From the NCBI RefSeq assembly GCF_001659605.2, contig NC_035161.2:30985691-31049690 (forward strand): 64,000 nucleotides of DNA. Direction: 5' to 3'. The position numbers and the translations under genes are program-made. How positions within the stretch are numbered: the stretch's first letter is position 1; each line of letters opens with the position of its first letter. Shown in pieces: positions 11,466 through 24,320 of the stretch. Under the pieces are notes generated by a model, which saw only the letters and a program-made list of their open reading frames with translations, had not been told where the DNA came from and ran no database searches. The DNA is from Manihot esculenta (lineage: Eukaryota; Streptophyta; Magnoliopsida; Malpighiales; Euphorbiaceae).

Positions 11466-12059
11466 TCAAAGACTTAAGTGCAAGTTCAAACCTAATCCCT
11501 TATCCTGGTGTGCCCTATCATCTTCTCCGGCAAACCCACTCCGCGCAAAAGCAACCGCCGACGAAGTTCTGTCATGAAGCCCCGAACCCTCATCAGACGC
11601 TCGACTGTCGTCTTCAAGGCACCTTTCAGGCCCATAAAGCAATGGGCGACTCAAATGGGACGTGTAAAACCATGAAGGAGAATGATGTTGCACTGCCATC
11701 GGAACCATCGCCGGCGGGAGGAGATGTGGAGGATGCGGCGTGAAGGTTGAGAACATGGAAGTAGGGACGTAAGAAGAAGCCAGGTTACGCGTTGCGTGTA
11801 TCTGTGCACGCTTTAGAAGTTGCCTTTCCTTCTTGTGAGCGTTTTGGTGGCCACCCAATGCTTGAGAGTTGGAGAACTCCCGGAAACAGTATTGACACTC
11901 ATATTTTCTACCTTCATTCTCTGATTCGGAAGACCCAGATAGAGAGTTGCTTGAATCCACAGGAACATTATTCTGTAAAATGTTGAAGCCAAAGAGCTTA
12001 AGGTTTGTGCTGTTGGTGATAGCGTTAGGTTTTGCATAATAGTGATCAATATCAGCCAT
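11466..12059 (-). CDS. ZFP6: C2H2 zinc finger transcription factor, ZFP6/GIS3-like, with EAR motif
   Basis: A single exon gives 197 residues from the ATG at 12059 (MADIDHYY) to TGA at 11466. One plant Q-type C2H2 finger, [21 protein letters not shown], lies at about residues 55-75 and contains the QALGGH signature that contacts DNA. The following [11 protein letters not shown] is a basic extension typical of this subfamily. The C terminus [10 protein letters not shown] is an EAR-type LxLxL repression motif. ZFP6-like proteins act in gibberellin and cytokinin control of trichome formation in Arabidopsis, and that role is inferred here. I chose 12059 because the SSLKLFG-type N-terminal block of the family follows it and its context (G at -3, G at +4) is good. 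An in-frame ATG at 12302 would add 81 mostly hydrophobic residues. Confidence 0.88.
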   Translation of the reverse strand: MADIDHYYAKPNAITNSTNLKLFGFNILQNNVPVDSSNSLSGSSESENEGRKYECQYCFREFSNSQALGGHQNAHKKERQLLKRAQIHATRNLASSYVPTSMFSTFTPHPPHLLPPAMVPMAVQHHSPSWFYTSHLSRPLLYGPERCLEDDSRASDEGSGLHDRTSSAVAFARSGFAGEDDRAHQDKGLGLNLHLSL

Positions 12060-12375
12060 GACAGAGAAAGAGATAGGAGCGATAATGAGACCTATTATTG
12101 ATAGATGGAAACCGGCAGTGAGTTTTAGTAGTGATCTATTTGTAAGAGCTTTATAAAGGGTAAAAGGTTCAAGCAATAGAGGAAGGTTTTGATTGAGAAA
12201 GATGAGACAAAAAGGGAATAGAGAGAAAGGGGGAAAGGAGATGTAGTTGGTTGTGAAAATCTCAAGGATGATAAGGATTGAGGAAAAAGCAACAAGAAGC
12301 ATCTAAGAAAAACTCAGAGGAAGAAACCTGAGTAGCTAGACTAGCTATAGAGCATATCACACTACACAAGTTCTT

Positions 12376-12386
12376 CTATATAAATA
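12376..12386 (-). promoter_or_regulatory. possible TATA box of the zinc finger gene
   Basis: The minus strand reads TATTTATATAG about 320 bp before the ATG at 12059. A start site some 30 bp downstream would give a leader of roughly 290 nt. The match is by sequence only and the AT-rich background makes chance matches common. Confidence 0.35.
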
Positions 12387-14640
12387 ATTGTTGCTGGACA
12401 CGGGATTGAGACTCATGGCCCGATTAATGGTTAAGAATAATCAGTGTCTAGAATAAGTTTAGTAAATAAGTGATAAATGATTCTAAGGTTTAAAGTGTTT
12501 AAAAGTTTTAAAATGGAAGAGTTGGGTAGAGTTACGACATTGAAAGAGATAAAATTGAAGTTTTGTTTCTTACAAATACAGAGGTTTTTATACTCTTGTC
12601 CGTACAAGGTATGTACATCAATCTCTTTAAAATAATCTGTTTTACTTTTAACATAATCTTTTACGCCTATTCATTAATAGGAAATAAATAGCTCAGTTAA
12701 TGCTTAATCACTAAGATTATACTTTTCTAGACACCCTTAAATTAAAAGGGGCTAAAATATACATATTTAAAGTTTCGAATAAAAATTGAAATATTGAGTG
12801 TTATAAATCAAGAAATTAGATTGTTGAGATTATTCTAATTCTTCAAATTTTTAAAAATAAAAATCTTAATTTTTTATTTTTTTCGAGTATTTAAATATAA
12901 TTTAATCGAGTCTATATAGTCATTTACACGTATCATAATTTTAAATATTTATATGTTATAATACTCTAATATTAAATTATTTGTGCATATCTAACCCAAG
13001 ATTATGATGCAGGATCCAAGCAGCAAAATTCAAACACTTTACCTCACAAGACAAGAGTAAGATTAGAAAAAGTTAACCTAACATAATTAAGTTTGTCATA
13101 TACGTGAGAAAGACTTGCATAGACTTGGAAGCCTAAGAGAGAAAGATTGGCATCGTCTTTATGGGTCCATGATGAGTAATAATTTTGTGCATGTTAGCGT
13201 GATTGACGATAAGTTCTAACCCTAAATAAGCTTTATTTATTGAAGCGAAGATCTTCACGTATCTTACTAACTACCATGATTAATTAAGACTTCTCATATT
13301 ATCATGCTTTTCATAAAAAGAAATTAAATCCCATATGTCATCTTATTAAATATTTTAATTTAGCAATTAAAATTCTACAATATATTAAAAAATATATATA
13401 TATGTATTTGTAAGTTATTTTTTTACTAAAACATAGTGTAAAATAAAAATATAATATATTACATGCATTACATATGGCTAATAGTGTTGCTAGAAGAAAT
13501 TTTGTAGACGCAATTTAGCTTTGTTTGTTTCATAATGGAAAATAATTTAAATTTGAAAAATATATTTTACGTAGAAAATAGTTTCTATAAAAAAATTATA
13601 GTAAAATAATTTATGTTATATTTTTTATTATAATTAAATGAAAAGATATTAATATATATGGTAGGATTAATAAAATTTTTAAAATATAAAAATAACTTAA
13701 TTTTTTAAAAAATAAAATTATTTTTTAAAAGTAATACTAATCGGGAAGGAAAAATATTTGGAGGAAAATAGTGAAAATCCCACTTTCCCTTGTTTGGATA
13801 TGTGAGGGAAAATAACATTTATTTTCATCTGGTTATTATCCCCCAATTTCAAGTGAAAGTGTGAGGATCGAGCGGTAAAGTTTACTATTGGCTATGAAAT
13901 TACTCATGTGCCCCTCTATTTTAAATTAATTTTCTATTTAAAAGTATAAAAAATATAAGAATGACTGGATTCCACATATAATAATATTCAAAATTTTAAT
14001 AAAATAAATTGATGCAAAATTATAATAAAATTTATTTGTTAAAAATAAAATTTATTTTCCCTCTTTTATTTCCCGTCCCCTCCATAATCATAAAAGTCAT
14101 TACCAGAACCTTAAGAACTTGTCTTATCTTGTCTGCTGCTTTATCAAATTCAAATAATTGTAGTGTAGGTCTTGATGTGGTCTGTATAGGTAGATACAGG
14201 TTTCGCTGAGGGATGCCAATTTTCAAACGATGGGCAGCATGATGCCTCAGTTTTTTTTTTTTGAAAATGACTATGATGTGATCACGATTACGTGGTTACC
14301 TAATCTAAATTATACTTACACTCTCAAAATTTTTTTTTTTTTTATCTCTGAATTATGAATTTTATTTTTATGAATAAAATAAATATTGAATAGAAATATT
14401 TTATTTTTTAATTTTGTGTTAACGGGATAATATTTATAATGATATAATAATAATAATAATAATAAAATAAGCCAACAAAATAAGAGCCAAAATTATTGAA
14501 AGCAATTGCTTTGACAAGGTCTTTTTCTTGTGATGATATGTTTCCCCACTAATTAGTAAAATATAACTATCATTTATAAATCATTTTCATGCTTTTCTCT
14601 TCTTGTCGGTTGAAGAAATTTAGTTAGTTTCTACTAATTT
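12387..14640. other. AT-rich intergenic region upstream of the zinc finger gene
   Basis: No gene recognised. A short frame at 14009-14209 (+) lacks any family resemblance. The region includes simple (taa)n near 14445 and long A/T runs. Confidence 0.4.
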
Positions 14641-14870
14641 TGTTTTGTTTTTTTTTTTTTCAGAAATAAAAGCTGCATTTGTAATAGAATGGGCCTAAGC
14701 CCAAAAACATGATACAATCAAAAGTGTAGAACAAGGCCCATGGCTTAAGAACATAAACACCAACTTAAATAATAGGCCCAGACACAGCCGAAGTCCAGTT
14801 ACAGCTTAAGCCTATATCTCCCCCAAACCTAAAGCTGGTGTTTCTGTAGAGGGAGAGCCTGTTTCGGTGC
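14641..14870 (-). mobile_element. probable LINE or other poly(A) retroelement 3' end
   Basis: On the minus strand a GC-richer segment ends with acaaatgcagcttttatttctg followed by a run of about 14 A (poly-T on plus at 14647-14660). This is the form of a 5'-truncated LINE tail. I could not confirm a target duplication. Confidence 0.45.
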
Positions 14871-17441
14871 ATATTGAAAAGTTAGTGTACAAAACAGCTT
14901 CTTACTTAATTCAATTGGTGAATTTGGATCGATTTTATGCTAGTGTAGGCCTATAAATTAATCTAATTATGTATAATTGATGTTGAATTTCCCTCACACG
15001 ATATATACACTTTTTTATCTGAAGATAATAATTTTGCATTGAAAAAAGCTCAGTCTAGTATAAGGAAGCCTCTAGCTTGATTGAATTACAGATAAAGTTA
15101 AAACTCAAGACTCATAACATAAAAAACTCATACTTAAGACCTTCTCAGAAACCCTAACACAGTTTATTCATTTACTTAATTTATTTTTAAATAAATTATT
15201 TAATCTTATTTTTGTGCTATTAATATTATTTTTAAATAATTAATAATAAATATATAAAGTATATACGCTGTGAATAAAAAGAAAAAATCAATGCATTTAG
15301 AATGAGTTAAATTTTATCAAGAATTTATAATTATGATTAATAATTCATGTTGTTACATTTTAAAGATAAGCTATTCCTATATATATTAAATATTTTTATA
15401 TTAGTATTTATTTTAAATTAATGACAAGCGCTTTAAGATTTTTTTTTTCAAATTTATAAGTTAAACATACTAATATCAGCCCACATAAGCATGTGGTTTT
15501 ACTAAGAACATACACATACATTTAAGGTGCTAGTTATCTCAATTATGAATTTTCTATTTCCAGAAAGAAAAGCCCTTCCTTTTTTGGCCGGTTGTGGGGA
15601 GGAGGGATTCGAATGCGACACTGTAATTTGTAACCATGTGCTCTAATCTTCTGAATTACAGGCCCACTCTGTTTTCACTGAATCTGTTCTAAAAAATACC
15701 TTAAAAAAGAAAATTTTTCTTCTGCCTGTGGCGTGATTAATCCTTACTTCTTCTCTTTCTTTTTTATTTTTATCAAAGATAATAAGTTCAAAGATTATAA
15801 GCTTGGGTTTAGCAATAAACATCTCAAACATGACCACAAGATTACAAGAGTTTAAGAGAAAATAAAACTTACAGGTAAATCAGCCTAAAAAGACAATAAC
15901 GCCTACTTTTAGTAATAGATAGAAGAGTCGACAGTTAGAGCTCCATTAATCTCTGAGTTTTATAAGGTTAAGTGGTCGAAAAAAAGCAAACAATTATGAA
16001 AAATTAAAAGTAATTTTTCTCAGAGTTTAAAATAGAATGCACACTTTCGCAGTTTAAAAATATCGAGAAAGATTATTTCAAATGGGCTGAACACACCACC
16101 GCCTGACAGCAGCAAGCAGACTAACAAATCTAAAATCAAAAGAAGAATATACGAGTTTTAACTATTACATAATAAGGCTTCCTTCTCCGACAACCACAAA
16201 CCACAAGACATCCTTCAAAGCAACTACCACAGTTCCTTAGAGGCTGGGAAAGATACCTACAACACTAAGAAATGAGTCATTTCCTCAAGATGAGCATGCA
16301 AGCAACAAAAACCAAAAAATATATAGCTAACCATGAAGGCAGGGAGGAAATCTACTTCCAAGGTCAGGAGAGTATTGTCCCCTACTCCACAAAGAAGGGT
16401 TTTTGAAGTCTAGAAGAAACAAAGAGGGTTTTCTCTTCTATAGAAGAGAGGGAGAGCTGCTATGTATAGTTAATTTGGTGGCAATGTTGTGAATTTTGCT
16501 CTTAAATTAATGATGATTTTAGGATCACACAATAAAAATATTTTGTACTAATTTTTTTCATATTTTTTAATATTTAAAACAGCTATAAAATAAATTTGCA
16601 TTAGTCTATTTCTCAACTACATGACTTCTAGCATTAATCCTTGTTCATTTATGCAAGTGCATTTTTAATATAAACAGATATCATTTAACAAAATAATAAA
16701 TTAAACATCACTACATTACATTATATTAAATTAGTATATTTATCATATATTTGAGGTTAATAATAATAATAATAATAGATATGGTGAATTAAAAAACTTT
16801 AAATTGGAGGACGTACTTATCCTAAAAAATAGAAAGCAGTCCATAACAGAACAGGAGAAACAGCCAGAAAAGCAGAAACTAGTACTGCTGATGCTGCAAC
16901 TAGAATAGGCAACAGAGAACGTAAAGCACTGCTGTGGATCCACGTGCAACCCCATCTGGCATCTGCGATATCTTCTCAAACTCAACCTCAGAATCTAATC
17001 CGAAATCCCAACGTAATCATCCATTTCCCGTTTCCTTTCAACCCTTTCTTCCCACTCTTTAAAAAAAAAAAAAATGAATGAGAAGAAAATGCTTGCAATG
17101 AAAATTTATTTATTTATTTAAAAAATGAGAATGAAGAGACTTGAAATCTCCACCACCTTTGTTCTTGTTTAGCAAGTGAAACTGTCTCTCTCGGCGGAAT
17201 TTCTGAAGCTTCTCTATCTTTAACAAATCAGTAAATAAAATCACAACCCAAAGCAGGCGGCCAACTGCCAGACAAGGAAGGGCAATTTCTCTGAAGCGCA
17301 ACCCAACAGTGAGTCACCGACTTCGAAACGATTTCGTTTCGATTATCTTCTAACGATGCCTTTTTGGTCTTTTGGATTTTTTTTTTCTTCTTACCTATTT
17401 TGACTTTTTTAAGTCTTATGAATTTTCAAGACAGGTGAAAA
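14871..17441. other. intergenic region and promoter side of the glucose transporter
   Basis: AT-rich with scattered GC-richer pieces (for example 16080-16440) that may be old repeat remnants. Short frames at 15643-15837, 16743-16985 and 17110-17301 (minus) show no recognisable protein. The leader of the transporter gene probably begins near 17250-17300. Confidence 0.4.
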
Positions 17442-20400
17442 ATGCAGGCATCCGTGTATTCAGTTAAAGGCATCACCACCGGCATAAGCGTCGGTTCTCA
17501 GCCTCGTAATCGGAGGAGACTGCTTGCCGCCGGTGGCCTTTCTGGTGGTTTTAGGAAGAGTAGTTCTTTATCGGTATCAGTGTCGTCCTTTAATTATAGC
17601 AGTTGCATGAGGAGCAGGATTACTTTCTGTGGATTGCGTCCAGCTGAAACGGTCTCCATGGGAACCGAGCTCGTGCGTACTGCCTTTTCTAGGTCCCGTC
17701 TGGTCAAGGCTCTTTCATCCGGTTCGTTTCTCTTGAACTTGATTCAGTGCTTCGATCAATTCTAGTAGGTTCTGGAATTTGAAATTTTCGAATAGTGATC
17801 TTGCATCTCGCGTTTGATTCTTGATTCCAGAGGGAGATATTGAAGAAGCTGCTCCTATCCATCCTCAGAGAAAATCTACTGGAACTGTTTTGCCGTTCGT
17901 TGGTATTGCTTGTTTGGGAGCAATTTTGTTTGGTTACCATCTTGCGTATGTCTAAATCTAAATCTGAATTAGTCTTCGCTTTGTTCAGCATTGGTCAATT
18001 CAAATATTTGATTCTAGATTTTTGTGCAAGTGAGATGAATTCATTATTAGCTTTCTGGCACGCCTATTTTTATTGTTCTGCCTTACTTTTTCCAAGTATG
18101 AGGCTCATTGTACTGTTCTCTTACTCTTTGTTGATTCAGGGTGGTGAATGGTGCTCTTGAGTATCTCGCCAAGGATCTCGGAATTGCTGAAAACACTGTT
18201 CTACAAGGCAAGATGAAGTTAATTGTGATTCAAAATATTTCTTCATATCTAGTACTGGTAGTATGTGCTTATTGTTCCATTAAAACTTATGAGGTAGATA
18301 ATGCATTAGCAAAAGCAGGATGCTTGTTTTTTAACAACAGAAAAAGGAAATCTGTGAATTGATAAATTCAGCCTTGTCTATTACTATTTGGGGGTGGGGG
18401 TGGGGGTGGGGGTGAGTAACTTAGTATTGGTTCATATCATTACTATATACTTGCATGATTGTAAATCATGGTTGTTCCTTTCTTCTTATTCTCTCCTACT
18501 GGTTTTTCACCTTCCACTGTTTTAAATATCATTTGCCTGCAACATTGAGCAGGATGGATAGTTAGCACACTGCTCGCTGGTGCCACTGTTGGTTCATTTA
18601 CTGGAGGTGCATTGGCGGACAAGCTTGGCAGAACAAGAACTTTTCAACTAGATGCAATCCCTCTCATAATTGGAGCATTTCTTTGGTCTGTCCGTTTTCA
18701 GGCTTTGAGCTGTCGCCTTAAGTAATTGTGCTAAAATTATTTTTTCACGTTGTCTTAAATGTTCTCAGTACTACAGCACAGAGTGTACAGACTATGATAA
18801 TCGGTCGTCTACTTGCTGGTGTTGGAATTGGTATATCTTCTGCCATTGTGCCTCTTTACATATCAGAGGTAATTCATCCCAATTTCGAGGTTTCTCTTGA
18901 CTCCGGATAATTTTGCGAGAGCTGATGTCCTAACACTTAATTGTTTTGATCAGATTTCACCAACTGAAATTCGTGGTGCTCTGGGGTCTGTAAACCAACT
19001 TTTCATATGTATCGGGATTCTGTTGGCATTGGTGGCTGGACTACCATTAGCAGGAAACCCTTTATGGTATTTCTATTTTTCATTTATTGTTTTGGTTGCA
19101 TGCTCCATTTTACAATGAATCAACATGAAAAAGAATATATAAGCATGCTAAACTAGCATACTGTCTCTTTGTAATGCAGCGGTTAACATCAGAAAAAACG
19201 TTGCTTCCAAATGCCACTGTCAAACATACTAGAAAGTTGGTGGCATGCATTAGAGACTACTGAAATGGGCTTGAAAGATAAGCAATGAATCTGGATAGAT
19301 TGTTGTTGTAAAAACAGATCAGTAGAGTGTTTCTAGACCGTATGATAAAAATTCACTTTCTTATTTTAATTTCTTTTGCTTCAAGGTACTTGTTGAGTTG
19401 AAATGACATTATTAACTTATGAGGCTGGATCCAAATAGTAAAGAAGAAATAGGTCTGTCGAACATTGTTTATTTGTCAAGAAGTGGATGGCTCTTTAAAT
19501 TGATGAGGGCTGGTCTCATAGAGACTTTAGGTCGAATATGGTTGGAGATTCTTGGTAAAATTTCATTTACTTAATAGGATAAGCGTAGCGCATTTGTATG
19601 AGGCCATATGCAACTCTTTTTTTTTACTATTATCATAAGTTGCCCCCTTCCATTTTGGTGGAGCAAGGATTTTTGGAAAGTTTGATCACTCATGTGCAGC
19701 TGTAGGAATGGAAATATTTGCAATTAGGAGTACTGCCCTGTGTGTGGATCCATTGAATTAGGAACTTCAAACTTGTTAAGATTGGCAAGTTTAAATATTT
19801 ATGAATTATGCTTTTTTTTTTATACCTTCTGGTTTTCTTTTGCCACAATTACTTTGTTTAAATTAAAGTCCACGTTACCTTTGTCAATAGCTACTCTTAG
19901 ATGATAGAAACAGTTTCAATCTTTTGGATGGAAGAATAAAGTGAAAGCAAAGTGTTAAGCAATCAATCATATAATGCACCTTTATTTTTAGATTATCATG
20001 TGAATGCAGTTAATTTTAAGTAGTTCTTCTAGTAATTCCCACTTGAATGTTCAATTTATTGCTCAGACATTATTTAACTTCATAAGTTTTTTGGTAGAGG
20101 CTTATGTGGAAGTGTTTTAGTTAGTTTTTTTTTGCTATCACATAGCAAATTCAAATACAATGGCAGAGCTGGTAATAATTTGCATGGCCCGATAATATTA
20201 TTTAATAATAAGCTTGTCTCATAACATCCAGAATTCAGATAAACTTTACATTGGAAACTCAGTACAGCTTAGTTTGAAATCGACCTTCTTTTATGATTCT
20301 CATGTGTTTTTTTGCTTGGACTTCACACATTAATCAAGTTGCTTGTGCGCAATTATTAATGAAGTTAATTGAGTAGTGGCCAGTTATGGTTTGATTTTGT

Positions 20401-23257
20401 ATTATTCTCATTCTTGTATAACTTCCTAATTATGGTCTGTCTTAGACATTGTATTTCTTGGATCACCTTTTGCTTTATCGTATTTAGTTCTTTTTATTTT
20501 CTGTTAGGTGGAGAACAATGTTTGGCATTGCCGCTGTTCCTTCTATTCTATTGGCTCTGGGAATGGCATTTTCTCCAGAAAGTCCTAGATGGCTTTTTCA
20601 GGTTATTCTGTGGAATTTAATCCCCTGATAGAATCTTTGAATGTTATTCTTTGTTTCATTGTAATTACATATGGATTTCATTGATAAACTGTTACTGATC
20701 AAATATATTGTCTTGCAGCAAGGAAAGATTTCTGAAGCGGAAAAGTCCATAAGGACACTCTATGGAAAAGAAAGAGTTGCAGAGGTTATGCAAGATTTAG
20801 CAGTTGGAGGTCAAGGCTCTGCAGAGCCAGAAGCTGGATGGTTTGATCTGTTTAGCAGCCGCTATTGGAAAGGTACCTGTAAAAATAATGCAAGCTTCTG
20901 TTATTCAAGTGGAACTATTGGTTTTTTGTTGTTGGACTTGGAATATTTTAGAGCATTGTAAAGGAATATGTTCTATTGGATGAAATTATTTAGGGCCAAA
21001 ATTTTGTGAACATATTCTTAGGCACGATCTGTATATTAATTAGCTATTGATGCATCAATTAAAACCACTGTTGCTGAACTTCATACAAGGAAGAAGGCGT
21101 GTGGCTTCTGTTGAGATTGTCATTACCTGCTTGAAACCAGTGGTGCTGATACAGTCAATAATAACTTATGACTCATTAGAACATAGTGCTTTCCCAAGAA
21201 AATACCTAACAGTAATATGTATATAAATGGATCCTAAGATGATATTCTTGTGCCTCAGTTTTGGTGCAGCCTTTTGCTTATCGTACTATATTTGTAATTT
21301 ATATGTCTGATGCATGATGTTAATTTTCTCCTTGACTTGTTTGCTGTGATGCAGTTGTGAGTGTTGGTGTAGCACTTTTCTTTTTCCAGCAGATGGCTGG
21401 GATAAATGCTGTGGTTTATTATTCTACTGCTGTGTTCCGCAGTGTTGGAATTGCATCTGATGTCGCAGCAAGTGCTCTTGTTGGGGCATCAAATGTCTTT
21501 GGTAATATATATTTTTTGTCTGTTTGATATCTAGTAAATAATATATATATATATTTTTTTGTATTCGATGTTTAACATCGCTTGATTCTTCTAGGCACAA
21601 CTGTGGCTTCATCTTTAATGGACAGACAGGGAAGAAAAAGTCTTCTAATAACAAGCTTTTTCGGAATGGTATGCAATATTATATCTGGAGTAGTTGAATT
21701 TCCGGTGAAATATTTTCTCCTGTCAATTACATACTTGAAGCTTTTGAAACTATCCTCTGCTGTTACATTTTGGCCTTACAGTACTGTGTATTATTTTTTT
21801 TTCCCTCTACCTTTGTTGCTGAAAACTATTTGAAAGTTTCTTTTTAATGTATGCTTGCTAGTCCAATTCCAAATATAATTTATTTTATCAACAAAATAGT
21901 AAGCATCTTCGGATTTTGTATTAATGAATTGAAAAAGTAAAAACTATTTATGGAGGAGCTCATATCCTTGTGTAAATGAAGATATGCTTTTTTTAATAGT
22001 TTATTCTAAATGACATAATAAAATATAAATAGCTTTCAATTAGGTGACAAACTAGCTATATGTTTAGTCTTTATATGTATTCAGTAAATTTTGTTTAGCT
22101 GATTTAACATATGTCTGGATGTGTTATGCATTCAGTAAATTTGGTTGAACTGATTTAACTAATGTCTGGATGGGCAATTTTGTGTGCGAAAATATCCTCT
22201 GCTTGTCCAAAGGATGATTTTACCTGATATTCTGAATTTATTCTAGGATGCCAGAGAGGGATATATTTCCTTAAATGGTTAATTATGTGTTATGGATGTG
22301 ATTTATATTGGTAGAAGTTAATGCCGGTAACTGTTCTGTTCCAGAGCACATGATATAAATTTTAATAACATGATATGAGCCTGCAATTGCTGAAAACCAT
22401 CTACATGACATTTTTTCAGTTTGTGTTGTTTTCACATGCAAAAATTATAATCAAGTTTTTAGGATGGTCTCATGTCTGATACATTTTCATCTGGTGCCCT
22501 ATTCTTGTAAAGGCTGCTTCCATGTTGCTGCTTTCCTTGACCTTCACTTGGAAGGTCCTGGCACCATATTCTGGCACCCTTGCTGTTCTTGGGACTGTTT
22601 GGTAAGATACTGATTCTGCTTGCTATATTAGGAAAAGTTCTTTTGGTGTTTGGGTTTTAATCTTTTTGTGGCTTGTGAAATAAATGTCTTTTATCTCATA
22701 ACGCAGCTATGTGTTGTCCTTTTCACTTGGTGCTGGTCCTGTGCCTGCTCTTCTTTTGCCAGAGATATTTGCCTCCAGAATCAGAGCAAAAGCAGTTGCT
22801 TTATCCTTGGGCATGCATTGGGTAAGTCTATGGAAGAAAACTTTACTATTATTCGTGAATGGTAATATTATGACCAATTAATTTTGTTGGAAAGTTGTTA
22901 TTTTGCTTTTTATCGCTGCATTTAGAATCTAGTTATGAAAGAGGAAAGCAAGACATAAATTCGTCAAATCTTTCAATTGACTGAATAATAAAACATTTCC
23001 ATGACATATAATCACTAGTCCATTCCATTCATGATAGGGAAATGCTTACTATGATTGGTTTTCTTTGGTAACAGATCTCGAATTTTTTCATCGGTCTTTA
23101 TTTCTTGAGCGTTGTAAACAAGTTTGGGATCAGCACCGTGTATTTGGGGTTTGCAGCCATTTGCGTTCTCGCTGTATTGTACATAGCTGTTAATGTTGTG
23201 GAAACGAAGGGAAGATCCTTGGAGGAAATAGAGCGTGCTCTGAACCCTGCAATTTGA
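17442..23257 (+). CDS. pGlcT: plastidic glucose transporter (MFS sugar porter)
   Basis: Thirteen exons join in frame: 17442-17721, 17831-17945, 18140-18207, 18553-18685, 18769-18868, 18954-19066, 20508-20601, 20719-20872, 21355-21501, 21595-21668, 22513-22601, 22707-22821, 23075-23257. They give 554 residues, near the 546 of Arabidopsis pGlcT (At5g16150). Residues 1 to about 95 are Ser/Arg-rich and look like a chloroplast transit peptide. Twelve membrane segments follow. Sugar-porter motifs are GGALADKLGRTR (loop 2-3), LYISEISPTEIRGALGS, SPESPRWLFQ, FFQQMAGINAVVYYS, PEIFASRIRAKA and NVVETKGRSLEEIE. The protein sits in the inner plastid envelope and exports glucose released by starch breakdown, alongside the maltose carrier. 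Intron 3 starts with GC rather than GT, and all others are GT-AG. No break is seen and the gene looks functional. Confidence 0.95.
18208..18552 (+). other. GC-AG intron 3 of the glucose transporter gene
   Basis: Exon 3 ends CTACAAG and the intron begins gcaagatg. The acceptor is ttgagcag before GATGG. Only this choice keeps the conserved ENTVLQGWIVSTLL reading and the phase, so the donor is a GC variant with an otherwise strong AAG/gcaag context. Confidence 0.8.
18390..18412 (+). repeat. (GGGGGT)n G-quadruplex-forming run in intron 3
   Basis: Four runs of five G separated by single T residues lie on the sense strand of the transporter gene, about 180 bp after the GC donor. Four long G runs with one-base loops are the classic pattern of a very stable quadruplex, in DNA or in the nascent RNA. 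Confidence 0.85.
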
Positions 23258-24303
23258 TTTGGGTTTTTGTCGAAAGTGGCTGTGGTAATAATTTCGTTGC
23301 GGTTCATTATTGACCTTAAGATGGGGTAGTACCTTTTTCCCGTTTTTTGGAAGGTTTCTTTGTTCTACTGAGATAATGGCCCAATGGGGCATGTTTGCCT
23401 GTCAACCCTTCAAATGTTAAATCAGCGATTCAGCGGTAACCAGCTTTGAGAGAACCACCTTTGTTGTGTAACTTAGGATCAGAATTGGGGCAACAGTAAT
23501 TTATGTAGCTGGGGCTGAATGATAAATTTCCCTAAGATTTTTACCATATGGTTCTTGGCCTTGCAACGAATTTTACGTTACATGGCTGCTTATCACATCT
23601 AAATTCTTGAAATATATGTAATTATTTTCTAGATAAGTTTTTCAGGTTGATGATAAATCTTTTGATCAAGACGGCAGGGTATCCCACTGCCCACTGCAGA
23701 CAAATGAACTTCAGATTAGGCATCATCAAGACACTGCCCGGAATTTGGAAGCAGTTGAGATTCTTTGTCGTATGGAACAACATCAAGTTTGTCCCGAGTT
23801 TTCTTTCCCAACAATTCTCCTGGTTAATGCAGCAATTTAAACTTACCAGAGCCAAAATAATGGGAATTCCCTCTCTAACCCCCATAAATATGGTAAACCC
23901 CGGCGCATTATCAAACACTGTTGATCCATGCAGGGTGCTAACTTAAATATGAACGATGCACTGCTTGCACATTACAATACCATAATAACTATCCAAAATC
24001 ATGGCGCCAACATAACTTCATTATTTAAAATTCAAGAGTTATTGTTTCCGAGGATGAATAACACCAAGCAGTTGGATAAATTGTGAAAAATATTGTATCA
24101 CAAATTGATTTTGAAAAGGTGTTGCTCATATGGAAGCGTTACATCCTTTTATTCTTTTGGGTTCCTCTGATAAAGGGGTATCACTGTTTTATCACCTACT
24201 ACTGCCGAAATACTAAAATGGAGCAGGTGATCACAGGAGATCAAACATTGCTTGGTTCAAAGTCATCCTATGCTCATGTCATCTCAGCATGCAAAGAAAT
24301 TCA
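23258..24303. other. 3' flank of the transporter and unassigned sequence
   Basis: The first 350 bp probably hold the 3' untranslated region. At 23640-23930 on the minus strand there are exon-like pieces with canonical splice borders: an acceptor atcaacag before a piece reading FDNAPGFTIFMGVREG, then gtaagt after ILAL, then an acceptor near ttaaccag. I do not recognise the protein and could not join the pieces into a full gene. It may be a gene remnant. Confidence 0.35.
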
Positions 24304-24320
24304 ACACAACCAGCCTCAAA

